From: DASYAN01 sp034431765
GTDB lineage: Bacteria > Chloroflexota > Ktedonobacteria > Ktedonobacterales > Ktedonobacteraceae
Reading direction: 5' to 3'
Assembly: GCA_034431765.1 (NCBI GenBank)
Contig: DAOUDD010000135.1
Span: 36,727-100,726, forward strand
DNA: 64,000 bases
Made by a program: the position numbers and the translations under genes. Positions 42,962-53,700 of the stretch are shown here, one piece after another. The notes beneath the pieces are model-generated. The model had not been told where the DNA came from. It did not search any database and saw only the letters and a list, made by a program, of their open reading frames with translations. Positions within the stretch are counted from its first letter, which is position 1, and every line of letters begins with the position of its first letter.

Positions 42962-44139
42962 CACTGGCACTCTCATGTGAGGAGGCACAGCGGTTCCTCG
43001 CACGCTACCACTTCACACCGACAGATATTGCAGGCGTTTTCGCACACCTGGGCACAGTGCAGTATGATCCGCTCAATCCCGCCGGGCGCAATCCCGACCT
43101 AGTTTTGCAGGCACGCGTGCCTAATTACTGCGTGAACGATTGGCAGAAAGCTGCATACGAGGAACGCCTGATATATGACGGCTGGGATAAACAGGCTTGT
43201 CTCATCCGCACTTGTGATTGGCCGATGCGTGCACATACCCGCAACTTCCACCGCCCCTATCATGATCACGAAATCTTGCAGGCGGAACCCGAAACTGTGG
43301 AGAAAATCTTTGCAGCACTCGATGCTCAGGGACCGCTCTCCTCACTGGAATTTGAAGATCGCACACGCTCCGGTAAGGCCAATAGCTGGTCCGGGAGCAC
43401 ACGTATTAAACGCGTTATGCGCTCGATGTGGGCCTGTGGTCTGCTCCTCACTCATCACCGCCAAGCCGGGCGCCACTACTATGACCGACCAGAACGCGTT
43501 ATCCCAGCGCAATACTACAACCAGTCACCGCCCGAAGAGGACGAGTACTATCGCTGGATTCTTCTGCGCCGCTACAAAGCTGTTGGCCTGCTTCGTCCAA
43601 ACGCCGAAGCATGTGTGTGGAGTGCGTGTGGCGATAGTACCGCGCGTAAACGTGCTCTTGGGCAGTTGCTAGAGGCTAGCAGCTTGATGCCCGTTGCCGT
43701 GGGAGAGAAACGCACAATCTACTATATGCCCACAGCCGCGCTTCCACTCCTTGATGCGCCTGCGTTTGATTGCCCGCTCCTCTTTCTGGGACCGCTGGAC
43801 AACATTCTCTGGGATCGCAAAGCGCTCCAGCAGATCTTCTCCTTCAACTATATCTGGGAGGTCTACAAGCCAGCAGCGCAGCGACAATGGGGCTACTACG
43901 TCCTGCCCGTCTTCTATCAGCAGCGTTTTGTTGCCCGTGTCGATTCACGTCTCGTCGGCAAGACCTGGAAGATCACACAATGGTGGTGGGAAAGGAACAT
44001 TGTTGTAACAGCAGAATTGCAGGATGCGTTACACAGCGCAATCACACGCTTCCTCACCTATCTACGCGCTAGCGATATTGAAGTCAGCGATCAGGTAGAT
44101 AGCCAGACCGCTGCAATGCTCCGTTCTATTCTCGTATAG
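42958..44139 (+). CDS. YcaQ/AlkX-like DNA glycosylase family protein
   Basis: The 393-residue protein belongs to the HTH_42/YcaQ family. It has the catalytic QxD motif Q35-Y-D37 (VQYDPLN), CLIRTCDWPM, tandem winged-helix-like domains, and the family C-terminal block FLGPLDNILWDR followed by FNYIWEVYKPAAQRQWGYY. E. coli YcaQ unhooks interstrand DNA crosslinks, and other members excise alkylated bases. Repair of alkylation or crosslink damage is likely, in the cytoplasm. It is coupled to the short ORF upstream by an ATGA overlap. The hydantoinase genes follow after 29 bp. Confidence 0.88.
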   Translation: MTLALSCEEAQRFLARYHFTPTDIAGVFAHLGTVQYDPLNPAGRNPDLVLQARVPNYCVNDWQKAAYEERLIYDGWDKQACLIRTCDWPMRAHTRNFHRPYHDHEILQAEPETVEKIFAALDAQGPLSSLEFEDRTRSGKANSWSGSTRIKRVMRSMWACGLLLTHHRQAGRHYYDRPERVIPAQYYNQSPPEEDEYYRWILLRRYKAVGLLRPNAEACVWSACGDSTARKRALGQLLEASSLMPVAVGEKRTIYYMPTAALPLLDAPAFDCPLLFLGPLDNILWDRKALQQIFSFNYIWEVYKPAAQRQWGYYVLPVFYQQRFVARVDSRLVGKTWKITQWWWERNIVVTAELQDALHSAITRFLTYLRASDIEVSDQVDSQTAAMLRSILV

Positions 44140-44168
44140 CAGCTACCCATAACAAAAGGAGAGCCTGC

Positions 44169-46193
44169 ATGGAAGACATATTTGTCGGAGTTGATACAGG
44201 TGGAACATTTACAGATTTTGTCCTGCTCCAGCAAGGGAGAATCCGTATTCATAAGGTTCCTTCCACACCTGCTGCTCCAGCGCAGGCCATCCTCCAGGGA
44301 CTGCACGATCTTGCTATAGCACAGGATCTTACCGCGCTTGTTCATGGCTCAACCGTCGCAACCAATGCTGTGCTCCAGCGGAAAGGTGCACGGACAGGCT
44401 TGATTACCACTGCAGGCTTCCGTGATATTCTTGAGATCGGTCGCCAGACGCGCCCCAAGCTCTATGATCTAAGGGTACAGCGCATCGCCCCACTTGTACC
44501 GCGCTCCCTGCGTACAGAAGTCAGCGAGCGGCTCAACGAGCGTGGTGAGGTACTTATCCCGCTAGACCAGACATCGGTAGAGGCTGTACTCGCATATATG
44601 CAAACGGCTCAGGTAGAGGCTATTGCTATCAGCCTGCTCTTCAGCTTCACCAACAACGAACATGAACAAAGGGTGACAGAGGCAGCACGCGCGGCCGGCT
44701 TTTACGTCTCCGCTTCCTACGAAGTGCTGCCCGAATTTCGCGAGTATGAGCGTACGAGCACCGTTGTACTGAATGCCTACGTCGGTCCGCTCATCGACCG
44801 CTACCTGGAGGAGCTAGAGCGCGCCCTTCCCAATGGTACACCTCTACGCATCATGCAGTCGAACGGCGGCTCTATCTCAAGTGCGACGGCGCGACGCGAA
44901 GCTGCGCGTACGCTGCTCTCTGGTCCGGCGGCAGGCGTTGTTGGTGCTGCATTTGTCGCTCATGCATCAGGTTTCAGGCAGGCGATCACGCTCGATATTG
45001 GTGGTACGTCAACAGATGTAGCATTGGTTAATGGAGATATTACAGAGGCAACAACTGGTCAGATCGGCGGTTTTCCGCTCAAACTCCCCATGATCGATAT
45101 CCATACTATTGGGGCTGGAGGAGGCAGCATCGCCTGGTTCGACACTGGAGGTGCTCTACGGGTCGGACCCCAATCGGCTGGTGCACAACCTGGCCCGGCC
45201 GCCTATGATCGTGGAGGGACAGAGGCAACTGTCACCGATGCGAACGTTGTACTGGGAAGGTTGCTCCCCGAAGCATTTTTAGGTGGAACACTCTCATTGA
45301 ACGTCGAGCTAGCACGCAAAGCAATAGGCATCATTGCAGATAGACTGAACACTTCGCTTGAGGATGCTGCTCTGGGGATCATTCGTATCGTTGATGCCAG
45401 CATGGAAGCTGCGATTCGCGTTGTATCAGTTGAGCGTGGCATTGATCCACGTTCTTTTTCGCTTGTCGCTTTTGGAGGAGCCGGCCCACTGCATGCCTGC
45501 GAATTGGCTACCGCACTGCAGATACCGCGTGTCCTTATTCCTACCACTCCTGGCGTCCTCTCCGCGCTTGGTATGCTGGCAGCCGACGTGATCAAAGATT
45601 ATGTGCGCACAGTTATGCTCCCTCAAGAAGGAGTGGATGCAATCATCGAGACTCTTTTCAAGGAGTTGGCGACCCAGGCACAGGCAGAACTGGCGCAGGA
45701 AGGTTTCACCATCGAGAGAGTCGGTATCGAGCGCTTCCTCGACCTCCGTTATAGCGGTCAATCCTACGAACTCGTTCTTTCTTTTACAGGAGACGTTACA
45801 ACAACTGTGGCCCAATTTCATATCAATCATGAGCAGCGCTTCGGCTATAGCGAGCCGACAGAAGCGGTACAGATAGTCAATGTGCGGCTGAAAGCACGAG
45901 GAGCCACAACCCGCCCCAATCTGGAGAGACATGAGCGGCAGGAAGGAGCGAAGATGCCTCAGCCAGCACAGGTTCGCTCTGTCATCTTCCCAGAAGAAGG
46001 AGGTGGAACCGCTTATCAGACTGCCGTCTATGCAAGAGATACTATTCCTATAGAAGTACCGTTCACAGGTCCCGCTATTATTACTCAGTACGATACAACG
46101 ATAGTTCTACCCCCAGACTGGCGAGCATGGAGCGATTCTATAGGCAATCTTATCGCCGAGCGTACAGAAAGTGGAGAGAACGTTCATGAGTGA
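44169..46193 (+). CDS. Hydantoinase/5-oxoprolinase subunit A
   Basis: The 674-residue protein has the hydantoinase A layout: an actin-like ATPase start GVDTGGTFTDFVLL, VHGSTVATNAVLQRKGA, the block FREYERTSTVVLNAYVGP, and the ATP-site motifs LDIGGTSTDVALV and AFGGAGPLHACELA. With subunit B it opens hydantoin, 5-oxoproline or related lactam rings using ATP, or acts as an acetone/acetophenone carboxylase-like enzyme. The substrate is unknown. AAAGGAG lies upstream of the ATG. Subunit B overlaps it by 8 bp, which shows tight coupling. Confidence 0.92.
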   Translation: MEDIFVGVDTGGTFTDFVLLQQGRIRIHKVPSTPAAPAQAILQGLHDLAIAQDLTALVHGSTVATNAVLQRKGARTGLITTAGFRDILEIGRQTRPKLYDLRVQRIAPLVPRSLRTEVSERLNERGEVLIPLDQTSVEAVLAYMQTAQVEAIAISLLFSFTNNEHEQRVTEAARAAGFYVSASYEVLPEFREYERTSTVVLNAYVGPLIDRYLEELERALPNGTPLRIMQSNGGSISSATARREAARTLLSGPAAGVVGAAFVAHASGFRQAITLDIGGTSTDVALVNGDITEATTGQIGGFPLKLPMIDIHTIGAGGGSIAWFDTGGALRVGPQSAGAQPGPAAYDRGGTEATVTDANVVLGRLLPEAFLGGTLSLNVELARKAIGIIADRLNTSLEDAALGIIRIVDASMEAAIRVVSVERGIDPRSFSLVAFGGAGPLHACELATALQIPRVLIPTTPGVLSALGMLAADVIKDYVRTVMLPQEGVDAIIETLFKELATQAQAELAQEGFTIERVGIERFLDLRYSGQSYELVLSFTGDVTTTVAQFHINHEQRFGYSEPTEAVQIVNVRLKARGATTRPNLERHERQEGAKMPQPAQVRSVIFPEEGGGTAYQTAVYARDTIPIEVPFTGPAIITQYDTTIVLPPDWRAWSDSIGNLIAERTESGENVHE

Positions 46194-47796
46194 GATATCT
46201 TCTGTCAGTCCCATCAGCCTGGAACTCTTTCGCAACGCCTTAACCGCCATTACCGAGGAGATGGGAGCTGTGCTGATGCGCAGTAGCTACTCACCAAACA
46301 TCAAAGAGCGGCGTGACTTCTCCTGTGCTCTCTTCGATGTGCAGGGTAGATTAATTGCTCAAGCCGCTCACATTCCTGTCCACCTCGGATCGATGCCCGA
46401 CTCGGTTGCCGCCGCGCTTGCACACTTCCCGCACTTCTCGCCACAGGACGTTTTTGCGCTCAACGACCCCTTCGCGGGAGGAACGCATCTACCCGACATC
46501 ACGATTATCGAACCAATCTACGTCCAGGTTTTCGGCACGCTCCAGCATATCGGCTTCGCGGCAAATCGTGCACATCATTCCGATGTAGGGGGTATGTCTC
46601 CAGGCTCAATGCCAATAGCAACAGAAATCTACCAGGAAGGCTTCATTCTTCCCCCGATCAAGATCTGGGAAAAGGGCCAACCACAACACGCCATGCTGAA
46701 TCTTTTCTTGCGCAACGTGCGCACTCCCAAGGAGCGCAAAGGGGATCTCTCCGCTCAGATCGCCGCCAATCGTGCTGCCACATGTAGCGTGCAAGAACTC
46801 GCGCAGCGCTGGACCCTTTCTAGCATACAGACGCATACAGAAGCGCTGCTGAGCTACGCTGAACGTATTACGCGAGCGACCATAGAGTCGATTCCAGATG
46901 GCAGCTACACATTCACCGATTATCTTGATAGTGATGGTACCAGCGACGAACCTGTTTCTATTACAGCAACAGTTCAGGTACAGGGCAGCAACCTCTCGGT
47001 TGATTTCACGGGCAGCGCAGGGCAAACACGTGGCAATGCGAACGCTGTTCTTGCGGTAACACGTTCCGCGTGTTATTACGTCGTCCGTTGCCTGATGCCA
47101 GATGACGCCCCCACAAACCACGGCACCTTCGTTCCGATCACAGTTATCGCACCGGGGGGTACAGTGGTCAATGCCCTTCCACCAGCAGCAGTAGCGCAGG
47201 GCAACGTTGAAACCTCTCAACGCATCGTCGATGTCGTGTTTGGCGCGCTTGCCTCCGCACTTCCCGAAGTTATTCCAGCAGCCAGTCAGGGCACAATGAA
47301 CAATATTACGGCAGGAGGCATCGATCCTCGTACTGGATTACCGTTCGCCTATTATGAAACAATGGGTGGAGGGATGGGGGCCAGTCCGGGACTTGACGGC
47401 CTCTCAGGAGTCCATGTGCACATGAGCAACACGCTCAATACCCCTGTAGAAGCCCTTGAATATGCCTATCCACTACGCATCATGGCCTACCGCTTACGAG
47501 ATCATTCAGGGGGACACGGGAGCGCAAAAGGGGGCGATGGCCTGCTACGCGAAATCCTCTTTGAAGCTCCCACCGATGTAACGCTACTCAGCGAGCGCCG
47601 CAACAGAGAACCCTATGGGCTACAGGGAGGTGAGCCTGGCAAACGTGGCGAGAACCGCTTCGTACACGATGGGCATGAAGAACTTTTACCAGGAAAAACT
47701 TCTTTTCGCGCCGCCCCCGGTGATCGCTTAACCATTCTCTCTCCCGGCGGTGGTGGCTGGGGCCATGCGGAAGAGACTTCTACACCAGCGGAATAA
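46186..47796 (+). CDS. Hydantoinase/5-oxoprolinase subunit B
   Basis: The 536-residue protein has the HyuB signatures ERRDFSCALFD, FALNDPFAGGTHLPDITI, VDFTGSAGQTRGNANAVLAV and the C-terminal block GLQGGEPGKRGEN, then GGGGWG. It forms a heteromer with subunit A. ATG 46186 is preferred because GGAG lies about 9 bp upstream. Length is in the normal range (about 510-590). Confidence 0.92.
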   Translation: MSEISSVSPISLELFRNALTAITEEMGAVLMRSSYSPNIKERRDFSCALFDVQGRLIAQAAHIPVHLGSMPDSVAAALAHFPHFSPQDVFALNDPFAGGTHLPDITIIEPIYVQVFGTLQHIGFAANRAHHSDVGGMSPGSMPIATEIYQEGFILPPIKIWEKGQPQHAMLNLFLRNVRTPKERKGDLSAQIAANRAATCSVQELAQRWTLSSIQTHTEALLSYAERITRATIESIPDGSYTFTDYLDSDGTSDEPVSITATVQVQGSNLSVDFTGSAGQTRGNANAVLAVTRSACYYVVRCLMPDDAPTNHGTFVPITVIAPGGTVVNALPPAAVAQGNVETSQRIVDVVFGALASALPEVIPAASQGTMNNITAGGIDPRTGLPFAYYETMGGGMGASPGLDGLSGVHVHMSNTLNTPVEALEYAYPLRIMAYRLRDHSGGHGSAKGGDGLLREILFEAPTDVTLLSERRNREPYGLQGGEPGKRGENRFVHDGHEELLPGKTSFRAAPGDRLTILSPGGGGWGHAEETSTPAE

Positions 47797-47844
47797 AGCT
47801 CTAACGTTGGACGCGTAGAGGTGTTGTTCACTACGACACCTCGC

Positions 47845-48450
47845 CTACATAGCACATAACGCCTGTACTATCCGCTCGTATACCACCTCCACAGAAATTC
47901 CCAGGCTATCCAGAATGCCTGCGGCAACGCTGTCACGTTCATCAAGTAACGCCAGCAACATGTGTTCTGTGCCTATTACAAAGTCGCCTGACCTTTTCGA
48001 GATATCCAGATACACTGACTCTGCTGGCGAGGCAGGCAGGTATGTAGTGCGAGCTACTCCAAATTGTGTATTGTTCGATCCGCTTTCAGGGTACTGCATT
48101 ATAACGTTGTACTGGAAACGCCTGGCCTCTTCTCCTGCTATCTCCAGCACCTTTTTCGCAAGCGGAGTGAAGTTGATACGGCCAAAGACAACATGCATTC
48201 CACGTTCCGAGATAAACTCAACCATCGTACGTGCCATTTCTAGCTCCAGACCAAGCGAACATAAAACGGAGGCAGCGCCGCTATGCGCTTCTCGCAGCAT
48301 GCCTAATAGGAGATGTTCAGTGCCAATTGACGTATGCTGAAGGCGGAGCGCCTCTTCCTGAGCCAGAATCAGTACACGCTGTGCGGTATGTGTAAAGTTT
48401 AAGCTATGTGTGCTGTGCGAGCTTTTACCCCGCGCTATATACTCCTTCAT
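47845..48450 (-). CDS. Stand-alone double Clp-N domain protein
   Basis: The 201-residue protein contains two Clp-N repeats and no AAA+ domain. Repeat 1 (about 15-85) has RVLILAQEEALRLQHTSIGT and EHLLLGMLRE. Repeat 2 (about 92-200) has LAKKVLEIAGEEARRFQYN and GTEHMLLALLDER, but about 35 extra residues are inserted between its first and second helices. The N domain of ClpC/ClpA binds adaptors and substrates, so a free one may act as adaptor, competitor or stress sensor. The gene has no partner on its strand. A CHAT-Clp fusion with the same domain lies 6 kb away. Confidence 0.85.
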   Translation of the reverse strand: MKEYIARGKSSHSTHSLNFTHTAQRVLILAQEEALRLQHTSIGTEHLLLGMLREAHSGAASVLCSLGLELEMARTMVEFISERGMHVVFGRINFTPLAKKVLEIAGEEARRFQYNVIMQYPESGSNNTQFGVARTTYLPASPAESVYLDISKRSGDFVIGTEHMLLALLDERDSVAAGILDSLGISVEVVYERIVQALCAM

Positions 48451-48782
48451 CTTTTACCCCCACGCTGCGAGTAGAGAGAACTCAACAGGCATTTCCCCAG
48501 TATGTCAGAGGTATGAGTAGAGAGGTTGCGTTACACTCCATATGCTGTCATACAATCAGGCATATCTAGTATAACACATTTCGATCACGAAAAGCAGTTC
48601 TTCTCTCTTTCTAAGATAGCAAAACTTCTGCTCGCCTCTTTTGCTCTCTTGACACCACAGCAATAAAATACGAAAATGAACGCGAGGCAATATGCACAAA
48701 CTCAGGGTATCTCATGCGTTATTTTATTTATAAGAGGGTGTGAGGACGAAACAGCGAGCTAGAAAGAGCGTAGAAGAGACGT
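48451..48782. other. Divergent region between Clp-N gene and Y-polymerase-like gene
   Basis: About 330 bases carry no gene. TATACT on the minus strand near 48570 (TTATACTAG) could be the Clp-N -10 box. A TTGACA at 48649-48654 lacks a good -10 for the rightward gene. I see no repeats. Confidence 0.35.
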
Positions 48783-50243
48783 ATGCAATTTGACCCATCG
48801 GTTTCATCACAGGCTGCGTTACAGAGAAACGCCCACACAACTGAACAACTTCAGCATGCTCAATTACCTGCGCAATCAGGAAATCGACCTGCGACTGAGC
48901 TTGACGAAGCTGCGCGTGCCGCGGAGCGTGCACGTCTACGTCAGGGTATTCTCCACGTGCGTATCGAACACTTCTACTGTACGCTTGAAGAAAAGTTTGA
49001 TCCCGGTTTGCAAGGACAAAGCTTCGTTGTGGGCACTGGCACAGGACGCCCCAACGAACCGGGCCGTGTTATCGATGTTTCGCCCGCCGCGCAACGCCTC
49101 GGACTGGTTCCCGGTATGCCACTGCGCCGCGCACATCGACTGGCACCACGCACACGCTTCCTGCCCGCTTCATATGATCGCTACCAGGCTACTCTGCAAA
49201 AGTTGAAAGAACTGTATCGTGGCTATTCACGCATTATCGAGTCGATTCCTATCTCCGATGCCTTTATCGATCTGCGTGGATCTGAGCAAAGCTTCACGTC
49301 ACCAGTCTCGCTGGCTGAACGACTCTGTGCCGATCTTAGCGAAATGGGTCTGCTTCCTCTCATTGGGATTGCGAACGGAAAAGCTATCGCCGAACTTGCA
49401 GCGTTGCTGAGCCGGAAGGATGGACGCAAGGGCGTGCTGTATATCCCTGCTGGTCGCGAGGCTTCTTTTGTGCAAACATTACCACTCGCTCTGCTGCTCA
49501 AACTACGCGCCGCTGGAACTGGTCAATCAGGAACCCTGCCCGATCTGGATGAACATTCCGATGATCCGCGTAGCTCGAATGGACGTGCGTATAATGCCAA
49601 CAATACGCACGAGGTCGAGGGAAAAAGTGAGCAGGTCGATCCCATGGCGGTGGCAGAGCTGGTCTCACACCTGCGCGACTTTGGCATCACTACCTTCGCA
49701 CAGGTTGCTACATTGACGGAAGAGGGATTGGCACGCCGCTTAGGTCACCTGGGGAGCTGGGTCTACCACGTTGCCAGGGGCGAGGACAGCAGTCTGGTTA
49801 TCCCTGATGCTCCTCCGCTAAGTCAAAATGCTCGCGTGCGCTTCCACCACCAGGCCGATGCCGACGAGACCTGTACCGCACTGCATAAACTGGCCGACTA
49901 TCTGAGCGAACGCCTGCGTGAACAGCGCCTCAAAGGTCAATCCATCGCGCTCATCCTCTGGCCCAACGCTGTCCGACGCGAGACGCGCAAGCTGGTCATG
50001 GGTGAGGAAGGTGAGGAAGTGGTGACCAGCGCGGAAGAGACCATTGGTGGACAGATGTTGCTCTCGCGCCACACCGATGAGGCCGATGTGATTGCACACC
50101 ACAGCCTGATGCTCTTTGCCCACTATCACCGTTCGGGCATGCGCTACCTGCAGGTGCAACTGCGCATCGGCGACATCATCACCGCTACTCCCACATACTA
50201 TCCCGCTCCTGCGCGCATACGACGCCTGACACGCAGGTTGTAA
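48783..50243 (+). CDS. Y-family DNA polymerase-like protein lacking catalytic acids (ImuB-like)
   Basis: The 486-residue protein has the Y-family palm/fingers/thumb order and a little-finger region. The first metal-binding motif, normally D-x-D-x-F-(F/Y), reads RIEHFY here (R60 in place of the first Asp). The second, normally S-I-D-E-A-F, reads PISDAFIDLRG (S158, D159), so the invariant DE pair is replaced by SD. Helix-hairpin-helix-like GITTFAQVATLTEEGLARRLG follows. An insert (about 240-290) is Asp/Asn/Glu-rich. Like ImuB, it is probably catalytically inactive and may recruit another polymerase to the clamp. I see no clear clamp-binding motif. No ImuA or DnaE2 gene is adjacent. Confidence 0.82.
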   Translation: MQFDPSVSSQAALQRNAHTTEQLQHAQLPAQSGNRPATELDEAARAAERARLRQGILHVRIEHFYCTLEEKFDPGLQGQSFVVGTGTGRPNEPGRVIDVSPAAQRLGLVPGMPLRRAHRLAPRTRFLPASYDRYQATLQKLKELYRGYSRIIESIPISDAFIDLRGSEQSFTSPVSLAERLCADLSEMGLLPLIGIANGKAIAELAALLSRKDGRKGVLYIPAGREASFVQTLPLALLLKLRAAGTGQSGTLPDLDEHSDDPRSSNGRAYNANNTHEVEGKSEQVDPMAVAELVSHLRDFGITTFAQVATLTEEGLARRLGHLGSWVYHVARGEDSSLVIPDAPPLSQNARVRFHHQADADETCTALHKLADYLSERLREQRLKGQSIALILWPNAVRRETRKLVMGEEGEEVVTSAEETIGGQMLLSRHTDEADVIAHHSLMLFAHYHRSGMRYLQVQLRIGDIITATPTYYPAPARIRRLTRRL

Positions 50244-50712
50244 AACCACTCATTAATCTTACAAACAAAGCTGTTAGATCTCTTTACGACGCAAAAAAGA
50301 GGGCGCGAAGGTGGCGCGCCCCAAAAGCGGGCAGGTCGTTCAGGTCCCCATTCCGAAGCAACCCACACGAGAGGAGTTCTTCGCTTCTCCAAATTATGCT
50401 CTAAAGGATGTTTCAAAACAATAACAAGCATATATAGAACAGTTATCATTTAATATACAAGTGTATGCAGACGAATACAACTCGCTATTTCTATTACGCA
50501 TTTTCTTTCTATAGAAGGAGACAGCCTTTCTTCTCCAGTCCTATAAAACAGGTGGAACTTGCAACACTTTTCCAGGACCATTCGTTATATATGTGCGGTA
50601 GTGATGAGGATAAACGATAGTAATATTGGGATACGTGCTTACAGCTCTTTAGAGAGAACACAAATTTTGTCTCCACTCACCACATGGAATCTGTTGATTT
50701 GCCGAGGTTATC
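50244..50712. other. Intergenic region before the DUF4012 gene
   Basis: About 470 bases have no recognisable gene. A GC-rich hairpin lies at 50301-50321. The right half (50430-50700) is AT-rich and probably carries the promoter of the DUF4012 gene. Confidence 0.4.
50301..50321 (+). terminator. GC-rich hairpin after the Y-polymerase-like gene
   Basis: GGGCGCG (50301-50307) pairs with CGCGCCC (50315-50321) across a 7-nt loop, about 57 bp after the stop codon. No T-tract follows, so the terminator call is tentative. Confidence 0.4.
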
Positions 50713-53700
50713 ATGCCTATACGCTCCTCTTTCGCAAAGAGTGCCGAACATAAAAGCAGGCCTTTTCTAAGAACCTTGCTGAATACGCTTTTCTCGCCAT
50801 CTGTGCCTCATACAACAGATACGCCAGAGACAGTCGAGTTTAACCATTCCTCGACTCAGAATGTACAGGAGCTACCTACTGAGCGTAAAGTAGACGATAC
50901 TGTTTCCTCTACAATGGCTCTCGAAGAGAGGTCAGGTAGGCTTGAGCAACATGAATCGCTACCAGGAGTTTCCCCTGTCGAGCATAATCCAACACCGACA
51001 TCCGAGACTACTCTCAGTGAAGCTGAGCAGCAAGCAGTAGTAGCGTCTTCTCCTGATAAGGTTGAGCAAGAGCGATCACCATCCGAAACTGTTTTAGGTG
51101 AGCAACAGGAGCCGGTGCTAGAGGTAATCACTGACGAAACCGAGCAAGATAAACCAGTAGCGTCAGATCTCACAGACAAAGTTGAGCAGTCCGAACAGAC
51201 TGAGCAGGCGGATGAAGCCGAAGTGGCTGAACAGGAATTTCCATCCGCACCTCCTCCCGATGAAGCTGAGCTGCACAAATCTGCAGATGGAGATACTCTT
51301 ACCAGACCTACTCCCGACGAAGCCGAGCAGTACCAAGCGCCGGATGAAGGTACTCTTACTGAACCTACTCCTGATGAAGCCGAGCAGCACAAAGTGATGG
51401 ATGACGGTGCTCTTACCGAACCTCCTCCCAACAAAGCCGAACAGCACCAGGTGCCAGATGGGGATGCTCTTACTGAGTCCGAAGCACACAAATTATCTCT
51501 AGAGGAGGACGTTGCGAAGTCCAAATCCAAAGCCTCTCTATCAGAGGAGGAGCAAGATCAATTAGAGGGTACGCAGACACAGGTGGAGCAGGATCAGCTA
51601 GAGAGTGAGCAAGCACAGGTGGATAGTATACATGATCCTGACAGTGATACCCCCTTGCCCATCCTCTCACTTCCTGCCAGCCAATCCGATCAGCATAATC
51701 AGTATATCTACTACAAATCGCGCCGTGCACGCCTGGCTCGCCGTGTTCGTCGTCAGCCCACTGCACAAAAAGCGGGAGCACTGCTGCTGCTCGCCTTGCT
51801 TCTTGGAAGTTGCATCTTGCCTCTCGCCATTCTGCTCAGTTACGGCATCCGTCTCTACACAGCATACGATTTCTTAAACACGCATGCTCGTAGTGGCGTT
51901 CAACACTTGCTCGACGTTCAGGCTAGCTTTAAACAGGACTCACACAAAACAAAAAAAGATCCAAACGCGTTAATGCTTGATCCCGCTAAATTGGCAAGCG
52001 CGGATAAGTCTCTAGCTGCTGCGCGAGTGGATTTTGTACAGGTCCAGACCTATATCCAGCGCACAGACCTGTTACAGACTATCAACCAATCATTTCCACA
52101 GGCTCGACCATATTTCACGACGGCCGATGGGGCCTGTCAGATAGCTGTTGATGCAACGTCAATCGGTCAACATCTCCTTGCTGCCGCGCGCGAGCTTGCG
52201 CCACGCTTACGTGGTTCCCTACTCAGTGAGTCTGCCGAGCCACTTCTGCTTTCTTCTGACTTACCACTTCTGCGTACAACACTGCAACGCATCCAACCCA
52301 TCATTGGCGATATACAGGCACGTAGTTCTACTCTTTCGCTTAATCTGCTCCCAATCAGCGCCTCTCAACGCGCCTTATTACAGAAAGCACTTCCGTTAGT
52401 ACCACAGGTAATGAATTATCTGAATATGGGACAGAACTTCCTCGACATCGGAGCCTGGTTGCTTGGTGTCCAACAACCGCGCACCTTTCTTGTAGAAACG
52501 ATGGATCGCGGCGAGATACGTGGCACAGGTGGCTTCAATGGACAATACGGTGAGCTGCACATCAATGGAGGACGTATCGCTCCATTTTCGCTCACCAATG
52601 TGGCCTTGCTCGAATATGCAGCCAATAGTCCAAGCTATGGTCAGCAAGCCCCTGAAGCCTATCGCTCCTGGTGGCCTTTTGCCAATTGGGGTCTGCGCGA
52701 CGCCAATCTCTCCGCTGACTTTCCTACTACTGCTGCCCTGGTAATGGACCGCTATCAAGCTGAAGTCGGTACCTCAGTTGATGGCGTTATCATGTTCACT
52801 CCTACCCTCATCGAACAGGTGCTACAGGTAACGGGTCCGCTCTCAATTCCAAGCTATCAGGAGACAATTACGGCACAAAACCTTGAAGACAAGCTTCACT
52901 ACTATCAACTCAATCACGATGCTATCCGTAAAGTCAAAGAGAAGGAGCATATTGACGATGATGAACAGGCGCGCAAGTTCTTTACATCGCTTGTTTCCCA
53001 TGCATTGATGGACCGTGTGCGCCAGTCTTCGCCTAACGAATTGCTCTCCCTTGGGCCACTCCTGCTTCAGGATTTGCAGACCCGTGACTTGCAGATGTAT
53101 TTCAAGCAATCTCAGCTTGAAGAGCAGTTATCTCAATACAATCTGGCAGGCAAGTTAGATCGCTCAACAACACGCGACGGCCTCTATATCGTTCAGATGA
53201 ACGTGGGTGTAAACAAAGCGGCGCAGTACGTACAAAATACTATTCAAGATACTGTCACACTTGATACAACTGGCGATGTAAATCACAATTTGCAGATGCA
53301 TTTTGTCTATGACCAGAAGGGTCCGGTCTATGGGTACGATACCTACCGTGACTACGTTCGCGTCTATGTACCCGCCAATGCAACCTTTCGCTCAGGAGAT
53401 GGCTTCGATCAAGGACCATACCATCCACTCTGTGGAGGACCACTCGGACCCTGTCCTGAGACAAATGTGTATCCACAAAACCAACTTACCTGCCCACCAG
53501 GGCAGTATGCAGCCGGTCTTTCTGATGCCTACCTGCACGATCCTTATTCAGCCAGTGACCATCCATTAGACGAGATCGGTCCACCAACGAATTTCGTGAG
53601 CGATGAACCGGGACGAGCTATGTTCGCGGGCTATGTCGTCATCCCAAAAAACTGCTCGTTAACCCTGACGCTCTCCTGGTCTGTACCAGCGCAAAGCCAG

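Noticed and set aside
46606..47220. A 204-codon minus-strand frame inside hydantoinase subunit B
   Set aside because: It is antisense to a clear enzyme gene and has no family features; it reflects codon bias of the sense strand.
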